Shown here: in pieces, positions 5,493 through 10,356 of the stretch
How the letters are laid out: the number at the start of each line of letters is the position of its first letter
Numbering within the stretch: the stretch's first letter is position 1
Assembly (NCBI RefSeq): GCF_022095675.1
Contig: NZ_JAHYSG010000205.1
Span: forward strand, 1-10,356
Length of the DNA: 10,356 nucleotides
Direction of reading: 5' to 3'
DNA from: Dactylosporangium sp. AC04546
GTDB taxonomy: Bacteria > Actinomycetota > Actinomycetes > Mycobacteriales > Micromonosporaceae
Notes under the pieces: generated by a model
What the model saw: only the letters and a program-made list of their open reading frames with translations
Databases searched by the model: none
What the model was told of the DNA's origin: nothing
Translations under genes and position numbers: made by a program

Positions 5493-5835
5493 CGGGGGGC
5501 TCCAAGCAATCCGGGGAGGGACAAAGGGATTAACGGGCCGTAACGACGAGAAGATCTGCCCGGATCAGGGGGATTTTTCGGGATCCGCCGTCTGGGGAAC
5601 CAGGACTCCATGGTGTCGATCCACACGCCTTCTGCGATGCTGGACACACACCGGCAACGGGGCCGTAGCCTCCGCATACCCTGCGAGGCAGAGCCCCCGG
5701 GGCCGGCTCCCGGGCATGATCACGGTCATGCCCACCGCGACGCGCCGACCCCACCGGGACGCCGCGTAGCAGCCACCCCCGCTGCGCGGCAGGGTCACCC
5801 CCGCTGCCGACGCGAGAGACGACAGGGAGATACGG
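5493..5835. promoter_or_regulatory. Non-coding region with several inverted and direct repeats upstream of the dehydrogenase operon
   Basis: No convincing gene lies in these 343 bp. A candidate promoter is TGGACA (5641-5646), 19 bp, TAGCCT (5666-5671). Downstream of it are GAGCC/GGCTC around CCCCGGGG (5691-5709), a perfect 8-bp inverted repeat at 5712-5733, a bulged hairpin pairing CCGC..GCAGC with GCTGCGCGG (5762-5789), and two copies of CACCCCCGCTGC (5774-5785 and 5796-5807). AGGGAG at 5824-5829 is the ribosome binding site of the first dehydrogenase gene. The promoter of the leftward membrane protein must also lie here but was not identified. Confidence 0.5.
5712..5733. promoter_or_regulatory. 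Candidate operator: perfect 8-bp inverted repeat
   Basis: GGGCATGA (5712-5719) and TCATGCCC (5726-5733) are exact inverted copies around a 6-nt centre, 103 bp before the E1 alpha start. The size and symmetry suit a dimeric repressor. No regulator gene is adjacent. Confidence 0.4.
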
Positions 5836-6969
5836 ATGGCGAAGGGCGAAGTCAAGGCCCGGACGTCTGGGACACGGGTCGCGCCTGAACCCGCGTTCGT
5901 GCAGCTACTCACCCCTGAGGGCGACCGGGTCGAACACCCCGACTACTCGGTCGACTTCACCGACGAGGAGTACCGCTCGCTGTACCACGACCTGGTCGTG
6001 GTCCGGAAGCTCGACGCCGAGGCGACCGCGCTGCAGCGCCAGGGCGAGCTGGGCATCTGGGCGAGCCTGCTCGGCCAGGAGGCGGCCCAGGTCGGGTCGG
6101 GCCGGGCGCTGCGCGCGCAGGACATGGCGTTCCCGACCTACCGCGAGCACGGTGTCCTCTACTGCCGGGGCATCGACCCGATCATGCCGCTGGGCCTGTT
6201 CCGCGGCGTCGACCAGGGCGGTTGGGACCCCAACGAGTTCAAGTTCAACATGTACACGATCGTCATCGGCGCGCAGACGCTCCACGCGACCGGCTACGCC
6301 ATGGGCATCACCAAGGACGGCAAGGTCGGCTCCGACGACGGCGAGGCGGTCATCGCGTACTTCGGTGACGGCGCCACCAGCCAGGGGGACGTCAACGAGG
6401 CGTTCATCTGGGCCTCCGTCTTCAACGCCCCGATGGTCTTCTTCTGCCAGAACAACCAGTACGCGATCTCCGAACCGCTGGAGCGGCAGACGCGCGTCCC
6501 GCTGTACCACCGGGCCAGCGGCTTCGGCTTCCCCGGCCTGCGGGTCGACGGCAACGACGTGCTGGCCTGCTACGCGGTCACCCGCAAGGCCCTCGACGAC
6601 GCCCGGCACGGCCAGGGCCCGTCGCTGATCGAGGCCTACACCTACCGGATGGGCGCCCACACCACGTCGGACGACCCCACGCGGTACCGCATCGCCTCCG
6701 AGGTCGAGGCCTGGCAGGCCAAGGACCCGATCAAGCGGCTGCGCGGCTTCCTGGAGAAGCAGGGCATGGCGAAGGCCGACTACTTCGACGCGATCGACGA
6801 GGAGGCACGGGTCGCCGCCGTCGAGCTGCGCGAGCGGGTGCTCAGCATGCCCGACCCCGACCCCATGACGCTCTTCGACCACGTCTACCCGAACGGGTCG
6901 CCGGAGCTCGACCAGCAGAAGGAACAGTTCGCGAAGTACCTTGCGTCGTTCGAGGGGAGTGGGCACTGA
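5836..6969 (+). CDS. pdhA: 2-oxoacid dehydrogenase E1 component, alpha subunit
   Basis: With the beta subunit this forms the thiamine-diphosphate-dependent E1 enzyme, which decarboxylates a 2-oxoacid and passes the acyl group to the lipoyl arm of E2. The 377 residues are full length for the family. The ThDP-Mg motif is clear: GDG at 177-179 in GDGATSQGDVNEAF, ending with N206-N207 in CQNNQYAIS. The phosphorylation-loop-like segment TYRMGAHTTSDDPTRYR follows. The ATG has AGGGAG 6 nt upstream. It is the first gene of a three-gene operon, its TGA overlapping the next ATG by one base. Automatic annotation calls this type pyruvate dehydrogenase, whereas the M. tuberculosis relative Rv2497c belongs to a branched-chain 2-oxoacid dehydrogenase. 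The substrate is therefore open, and bkdA is an equally fair name. Confidence 0.93.
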   Translation: MAKGEVKARTSGTRVAPEPAFVQLLTPEGDRVEHPDYSVDFTDEEYRSLYHDLVVVRKLDAEATALQRQGELGIWASLLGQEAAQVGSGRALRAQDMAFPTYREHGVLYCRGIDPIMPLGLFRGVDQGGWDPNEFKFNMYTIVIGAQTLHATGYAMGITKDGKVGSDDGEAVIAYFGDGATSQGDVNEAFIWASVFNAPMVFFCQNNQYAISEPLERQTRVPLYHRASGFGFPGLRVDGNDVLACYAVTRKALDDARHGQGPSLIEAYTYRMGAHTTSDDPTRYRIASEVEAWQAKDPIKRLRGFLEKQGMAKADYFDAIDEEARVAAVELRERVLSMPDPDPMTLFDHVYPNGSPELDQQKEQFAKYLASFEGSGH

Positions 6970-7946
6970 TGGCCGAGACCCTGACGATCGGCAAGGCGCT
7001 CAACACCGGCCTGCGCCGGGCGATGGAGCGCGACCCCAAGGTCCTGGTCATGGGCGAGGACGTCGGCAAGCTCGGCGGCGTCTTCCGCATCACTGATGGC
7101 CTGCAGAAGGACTTCGGCGACGACCGCGTCATCGACACGCCGCTGGCCGAGTCCGGCATCATCGGTACCGCGGTGGGCCTGGCCATCCGCGGCTACCGCC
7201 CGGTGTGCGAGATCCAGTTCGACGGGTTCGTCTACCCGGCCTACGACCAGATCGTGTCGCAGGTCGCCAAGATGCACTACCGCTCGAAGGGCAAGGTCAG
7301 CCTGCCCATGGTCATCCGCATCCCGTTCGGCGGCGGCATCGGCGCGGTCGAGCACCACTCCGAGTCGCCCGAGGCCTACTTCGCGCACACGGCCGGCCTC
7401 AAGGTCGTCTCCTGCTCCAACCCCGACGACGCGTACTGGATGATCCAGCAGTCGATCGAGTCCGACGACCCGATCGTCTTCCTGGAGCCCAAGCGCCGCT
7501 ACTGGGAGAAGGGGCAGGTCAACGTCGACTCGGCGAGCCTGCCGCTGCACAACGCACGGGTCGCCCGCCCCGGCCGCGACGCGACCGTGATCGCCTACGG
7601 CCCGATGGTCCGCACCGCCCTCGACGCCGCCAGCGCGGCCGCCGAGGAGGGGCGCGAGATCGAGGTCATCGACCTGCGCTCGCTGTCGCCGCTGGACATG
7701 GCGCCCGTCTACGCGTCGGTGCGCCGCACCGGCCGTGCGGTCGTCGTCCACGAGGCACCGGTCAACCTCGGCCTCGGCTCGGAGCTCGCGGCCCGGATCA
7801 CCGAGGAGTGCTTCTACTCCCTCGAGTCCCCGGTGCTGCGGGTCGGCGGCTTCGACACGCCGTACCCGGCCGCGCGCATCGAAGAGGAGTACCTGCCCGA
7901 TCTCGATCGCGTGCTCGACGCCGTCGACCGCTCGTTCGGGTTCTAG
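6969..7946 (+). CDS. pdhB: 2-oxoacid dehydrogenase E1 component, beta subunit
   Basis: This is the partner of the alpha subunit in a heterotetrameric E1. The 325 residues match the usual length. Visible hallmarks are GEDVG (29-33), the ThDP-activating glutamate region PLAESGIIGTAVG with E61, the FDGFVYPAYDQIVSQ segment (84-98), and the catalytic histidine pair H129-H130 in GAVEHHSESPEAYFAH. The C-terminal transketolase-type domain includes VIDLRSLSPLD and RVGGFDTPYP. The ATG overlaps the alpha subunit stop codon (TGATG), which indicates translational coupling and equal expression. The E2 gene follows after 11 bp. As with the alpha subunit, pyruvate and branched-chain 2-oxoacids cannot be told apart by eye; bkdB is the alternative name. 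Confidence 0.94.
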   Translation: MAETLTIGKALNTGLRRAMERDPKVLVMGEDVGKLGGVFRITDGLQKDFGDDRVIDTPLAESGIIGTAVGLAIRGYRPVCEIQFDGFVYPAYDQIVSQVAKMHYRSKGKVSLPMVIRIPFGGGIGAVEHHSESPEAYFAHTAGLKVVSCSNPDDAYWMIQQSIESDDPIVFLEPKRRYWEKGQVNVDSASLPLHNARVARPGRDATVIAYGPMVRTALDAASAAAEEGREIEVIDLRSLSPLDMAPVYASVRRTGRAVVVHEAPVNLGLGSELAARITEECFYSLESPVLRVGGFDTPYPAARIEEEYLPDLDRVLDAVDRSFGF

Positions 7947-7957
7947 GGGGCCGGCAC

Positions 7958-9337
7958 GTGACCAGAGTCAAAGAGTTCAACCTGCCTGACCTGGGCGAGG
8001 GCCTCACCGAGGGCGAGATCCTCAAGTGGCTCGTCCAGGTCGGCGACACGATCGCGCTCAACCAGCCGATCGTCGAGGTGGAGACCGCGAAGGCGGCGGT
8101 CGAGATCCCGGCGAAGTGGGCCGGCCAGGTGACCAAGATCTTCCACCCGGAGGGCACGACCGTCGAGGTCGGCGCCCCGATCATCGCGATCGACACCGAC
8201 CCGGGCGCCGGCGCGCTGCCGGCGCCGTCCGCGGCGTCGCTCGCGGCGGTGGAGGTGGCCGGCGACGCGCCGGTCGAGCCGGGCCTGATCGGCGGCCCCG
8301 CACCCGGCGGGCGCACCGCGGTGCTCGTGGGCTACGGACCGAAGACCACCGTGGCGAAGCGGCGTCCACGTTCCTCGGGGGCTCCGGTGGTACCGAACGA
8401 GCCCCCACCGGTCGTGGAAGCGGTGGCACCGGTGGCGCCGCCGCCGGCACCTGCGGCAGCTCCGGCAGCTCGGGCCGGGGGCTCCGTCCTCGCCAAGCCG
8501 CCGGTCCGCAAGCTCGCCCGCGACCTGGGCGTCGACCTGACCGGCCTCACGGGGACCGGGCCCAACGGCTCGATCTCCCGCGACGACGTGCTCGCCGCGA
8601 CGGCGGCCCCGGCGGCTGTCGCTCCCAAGCCCGCCGCTGGGCGCGAGGAGCGCATCCCGGTCAAGGGCGTGCGCAAGCTGACCGCCGAGAACATGGTGGC
8701 CAGCGCGTTCACCGCACCGCACGTGACCGAGTTCCTCACGGTCGACGTGACCCGCTCGATGAAGGCGCTCGACCGGCTCAAGGCGCACCGCGACTGGAAG
8801 GACGTCCGCGTCTCGCCGCTGCTGCTCGTCGCCAAGGCCGTGCTCCTGGCGCTCAAGCGGCACCCGATGGTCAACTCGACCTGGGCGGGCGAGGAGATCG
8901 TGGTCAAGCACTACGTGAACCTCGGCATCGCGGCCGCCACCCAGCGCGGCCTGATCGTGCCCAACATCAAGGACGCGCACGAGCTGACCACCCGAGAGCT
9001 GGCCGACGCGATGACCGCGCTGGTGTCCATCGCCCGCGAGGGGAAGACGCCACCGGCCGACATGACCGGCGGCACATTCACGATCACCAGCGTCGGCGTC
9101 TTCGGCGTCGACTCGGGCACCCCGATCCTGCCCCCGGGCGAGTCGGCGATCCTGGTGTTCGGCGCGGTCCGCGAGCAGCCCTGGGTGCACAAGGGCAAGA
9201 TCAAGGTGCGCCACGTGACCACGCTCGGCCTGTCCTTCGACCACCGGATCATCGACGGCGAGCTGGGCTCGAAGTTCCTGCGCGACGTCGGCGCCTTCCT
9301 GGAGGACCCGGAGGGCGCGCTGCTCGCCTGGAGCTGA
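7958..9337 (+). CDS. pdhC: 2-oxoacid dehydrogenase E2 component, dihydrolipoamide acyltransferase
   Basis: E2 is the core of the complex; it accepts the acyl group on lipoate and transfers it to CoA. The 459 residues show one lipoyl domain (about 3-78) with the lipoylated lysine K45 in EVETAKAAVEIP. A Pro/Ala linker contains RTAVLVGYGP (119-128), a segment that recurs in actinobacterial E2s. Next come the E1/E3-binding domain, starting KPPVRKLARDLGVDLTGL (about 180-215), and the catalytic domain, ending with H429 and D433 in SFDHRIIDGELG. The GTG at 7958 has AGGGGG 7 nt upstream, overlapping the E1 beta stop; the frame further upstream lies inside E1 beta and is not used. There is no E3 (lipoamide dehydrogenase) gene in the operon, so it must be supplied from elsewhere. 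A strong hairpin follows. The bkdC name is possible. Confidence 0.94.
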   Translation: MTRVKEFNLPDLGEGLTEGEILKWLVQVGDTIALNQPIVEVETAKAAVEIPAKWAGQVTKIFHPEGTTVEVGAPIIAIDTDPGAGALPAPSAASLAAVEVAGDAPVEPGLIGGPAPGGRTAVLVGYGPKTTVAKRRPRSSGAPVVPNEPPPVVEAVAPVAPPPAPAAAPAARAGGSVLAKPPVRKLARDLGVDLTGLTGTGPNGSISRDDVLAATAAPAAVAPKPAAGREERIPVKGVRKLTAENMVASAFTAPHVTEFLTVDVTRSMKALDRLKAHRDWKDVRVSPLLLVAKAVLLALKRHPMVNSTWAGEEIVVKHYVNLGIAAATQRGLIVPNIKDAHELTTRELADAMTALVSIAREGKTPPADMTGGTFTITSVGVFGVDSGTPILPPGESAILVFGAVREQPWVHKGKIKVRHVTTLGLSFDHRIIDGELGSKFLRDVGAFLEDPEGALLAWS

Positions 9338-9365
9338 CCGGTTCTGAGCAGGCCAATCCGCACGA

Positions 9366-9394
9366 AGTGGCCCCGGGCTGAGCCCGGGGCCACT
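9366..9394 (+). terminator. Terminator hairpin of the dehydrogenase operon
   Basis: AGTGGCCCCGGGCT (9366-9379) and AGCCCGGGGCCACT (9381-9394) are perfect complements over 14 positions; the innermost bases form the loop. It lies 29 bp after the E2 stop. There is no clear T-run after it, as is common for actinobacterial terminators. Confidence 0.8.
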
Positions 9395-9556
9395 GTCATA
9401 TGGCTGACGAACTGGACGTTTACCCAGGTCTTCTGCCTACGAATCGTCGGCACGTGGGCCGAGTCACTTCATAATCGCTGGATCCGCGCCCCTGGTGGGC
9501 GATGTAATGGATGCGAGGCAAGAGACGTCCTTACATTCCCACCCGAGGAGCCACCC
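9395..9556 (+). promoter_or_regulatory. Upstream region of the 44-aa gene
   Basis: These 162 bp probably hold the promoter of the small gene that follows. ATGTAA (9502-9507) and TTACAT (9531-9536) form a 6-bp inverted repeat with a 23-nt spacer. A leftward reading frame crosses the stretch but has no ribosome binding site or family character. No clear -35/-10 pair was found. Confidence 0.25.
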
Positions 9557-9691
9557 GTGAGCACCTTCATCGAGCGCTACCGCCAGCGTCGCAAGGCCGC
9601 CCGCCGCATGGACGCCATCGAGCGCGCCATCGCCAAGAACCCGTCGCACGCCCTCCGCGACGAACTCCACGCCATGATCAGCCGCGATTGA
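9557..9691 (+). CDS. Small basic helical protein, 44 aa
   Basis: GTG at 9557 is preceded by GAGGAG (9545-9550) with a 6-nt gap, one of the best ribosome binding sites in the window. The product starts MSTFIERYRQRRKAARRMD, continues AIERAIAKNPSHALRDELHAM, and ends in ISRD. It is strongly basic in the first half, predicted mostly helical, and has no cysteine, signal or membrane segment. Similar very short FIERYRARRRA-type proteins occur in actinobacteria from memory, with no known function. It stands alone: a hairpin terminator lies upstream and a textbook terminator 32 bp downstream, so it is a single-gene transcript. RNA binding or a protein-partner role would fit the charge pattern, but this is a guess. 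Confidence 0.75.
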   Translation: MSTFIERYRQRRKAARRMDAIERAIAKNPSHALRDELHAMISRD

Positions 9692-9722
9692 CAACCATCG
9701 TCAGCCTCCGGCTGAACCCCCG

Positions 9723-9764
9723 AGCCGCCCCGGTCCGTCCCTCCCCGGACCGGGGCGGCTTTTT
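9723..9764 (+). terminator. Intrinsic terminator after the 44-aa gene
   Basis: AGCCGCCCCGGTCCG (9723-9737) pairs perfectly with CGGACCGGGGCGGCT (9746-9760) over 15 bp around an 8-nt loop, followed directly by a run of five T. It is the clearest Rho-independent terminator in the window. Confidence 0.95.
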
Positions 9765-9854
9765 CGTACCGCTAACGTGTGGTCACTTCGTCGCACCCGC
9801 CGACGAACCTCGGCTCCGGCTCTGCAAAGTCCGTCCCACGTCGACTACGGTCGC

Positions 9855-9860
9855 TAGGGT
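9855..9860 (+). promoter_or_regulatory. Candidate -10 box upstream of the Pro-rich gene
   Basis: TAGGGT fits the actinobacterial TANNNT -10 pattern and would start transcription about 13-15 nt before the ATG at 9881, leaving just room for AGGAGG. I see no good -35. Confidence 0.35.
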
Positions 9861-9880
9861 CAGACCAACAGGAGGCTCGC

Positions 9881-10356
9881 ATGACGTCCGACCAGCCAAA
9901 CCCGTCCGAAGCGGACGAAGGCGCGGCAGCGGCACCGCCGGTCGGCAAGCCCCCGGCCGTCCGCGCCACCGCGTCGGTGCCGGCCCCGACGTCCCCACCA
10001 CCGTCTGACGCGGACCCGGAGCCACCACGCCCGGGCCCGTTCCCGCCGGCAGGCCCACTGCCACCACGCGTCGCGGGCGCGGGCGTCCCCACTCAGTACG
10101 GCGGCCAGGTCCCCGGCCCGCCGGGCTCCTTCCCCGGCTTCATGCCGGTGCCCCACCAGACCCCCGAGTCGACGCCACCCACCTCAGCCCCTCCGGCGTC
10201 CGCGCCACCGTCTTCGGCCCCACCGGCAGCGGGCGTCTACCCGGCCTCGGCCCCACCGGCGGCAGGCGTCTACCCGGCCTCGGCCCCACCGGCAGCCGGC
10301 GCCCCGTTCGTTCCGCCGCCGTCCTCGGCCCCGCCGGCAGCGGGTGTGTACCCGGG
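9881..10356 (+). CDS. Pro/Ala-rich protein with tandem repeats, N-terminal part (runs off window)
   Basis: 158 codons are visible and open to the window edge. ATG at 9881 has AGGAGG 5 nt upstream. The product begins MTSDQPNPSEADEGAAAAPP and stays Pro/Ala/Gly-rich and apparently unstructured, with no membrane segment yet. From residue 111 there are 11-residue repeats of the type (A/S)SAPPAAGVYP: three in a row at 10211-10309, the third diverging to end in GAPF, then a VPPP spacer and a fourth at 10322-10354. Such N-terminal Pro-rich regions in actinobacteria often precede a membrane helix or an enzymatic domain, but what follows cannot be told from this window. It is separated from the 44-aa gene by a terminator and therefore has its own promoter. 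Confidence 0.75.
   Translation, partial: MTSDQPNPSEADEGAAAAPPVGKPPAVRATASVPAPTSPPPSDADPEPPRPGPFPPAGPLPPRVAGAGVPTQYGGQVPGPPGSFPGFMPVPHQTPESTPPTSAPPASAPPSSAPPAAGVYPASAPPAAGVYPASAPPAAGAPFVPPPSSAPPAAGVYP
10211..10354 (+). repeat. 33-bp coding tandem repeats
   Basis: Units at 10211-10243, 10244-10276 and 10277-10309 are contiguous. A fourth at 10322-10354 follows a 12-bp interruption. All are 33 bp and in frame, encoding Ser-Ala-Pro-Pro-Ala-Ala-Gly-Val-Tyr-Pro variants. Differences are mostly at third codon positions, and the third unit has lost Val-Tyr-Pro. The array may continue beyond the window. Confidence 0.85.

Noticed and set aside
5008..5769. Rightward 253-codon frame opposite the membrane protein
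   Set aside because: It lacks a plausible ribosome binding site and covers the repeat-rich leader; the opposite strand has a basic N-terminus and membrane segment in the right order.
5716..5769. 17-codon leader peptide (MITVMPTATRRPHRDAA) before the dehydrogenase operon
   Set aside because: It has no ribosome binding site, no run of branched-chain codons that would suit attenuation, and its start lies within the inverted repeat; it is kept only as a remote possibility.
5905..6966. Leftward 353-codon frame opposite E1 alpha
   Set aside because: Complementary-frame artefact; Val/Asp/Arg-rich with no domain, opposite a full-length recognised enzyme.
7205..7957. Upstream extension of the E2 frame through E1 beta
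   Set aside because: It lies wholly within the E1 beta gene in another frame; the lipoyl domain starts right after the GTG at 7958.
7943..9244. Leftward 433-codon frame opposite E2
   Set aside because: His/Arg/Asp-rich shadow composition without motifs; E2 on the other strand has all expected domains.
9772..10156. Leftward frames opposite the Pro-rich gene
   Set aside because: They are Gly/Arg-rich complements without ribosome binding sites, whereas the plus strand has AGGAGG at the right distance from ATG.

Overview
The window is a stretch of a very GC-rich chromosome whose gene set is typical of Actinobacteria: an XRE (DUF5753)/DUF397 pair, a DUF4192 protein, a bkd/pdh-type 2-oxoacid dehydrogenase operon without its own E3, frequent GTG starts, and actinobacterial TANNNT -10 boxes. 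A filamentous actinomycete, perhaps Micromonosporaceae-like, is my inference; nothing in the window fixes the genus. I see no tRNA, rRNA, CRISPR array, insertion sequence or integrase.

Layout. (1) 1-1420, molybdenum-cofactor pair: a MobA-like nucleotidyltransferase running left off the window edge, and a divergent fdhD. Both act in maturation of molybdenum enzymes such as formate dehydrogenase, but no such enzyme gene is visible. The mobA-like gene carries an in-frame array of 21-bp units from codon 68 to the edge, which is the most unusual thing in the window. (2) 1326-3015, leftward DUF4192 and GNAT acetyltransferase genes; the gap between them holds two perfect inverted actinobacterial DnaA-box sequences. 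(3) 3161-4900, a leftward XRE regulator-DUF397 pair ending in a perfect intrinsic terminator, and two rightward small genes divergent from it, the second with a Cys/WPC motif. (4) 4911-5492, a leftward single-pass, Pro-rich envelope protein with a TTG start.

(5) 5493-5835, a 343-bp non-coding region with closely packed inverted and direct repeats that probably includes the promoter and leader of the dehydrogenase operon. (6) 5836-9337, E1 alpha, E1 beta and E2 of a 2-oxoacid dehydrogenase complex, tightly coupled (1-nt stop/start overlap, then an 11-bp gap), followed by a 14-bp-stem hairpin. The genes are usually named pdhABC in genome annotation, but the close actinobacterial relatives include branched-chain 2-oxoacid dehydrogenases (bkdABC). 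(7) 9557-9691, a 44-codon gene with a strong ribosome binding site, isolated between two terminators. (8) 9881 to the right edge, the start of a Pro/Ala-rich protein containing 33-bp coding repeats.

The best candidates for something undescribed are the heptad array inside the MobA-like catalytic domain, the paired DnaA boxes, the structured leader of the dehydrogenase operon, and the small proteins around the XRE/DUF397 pair.
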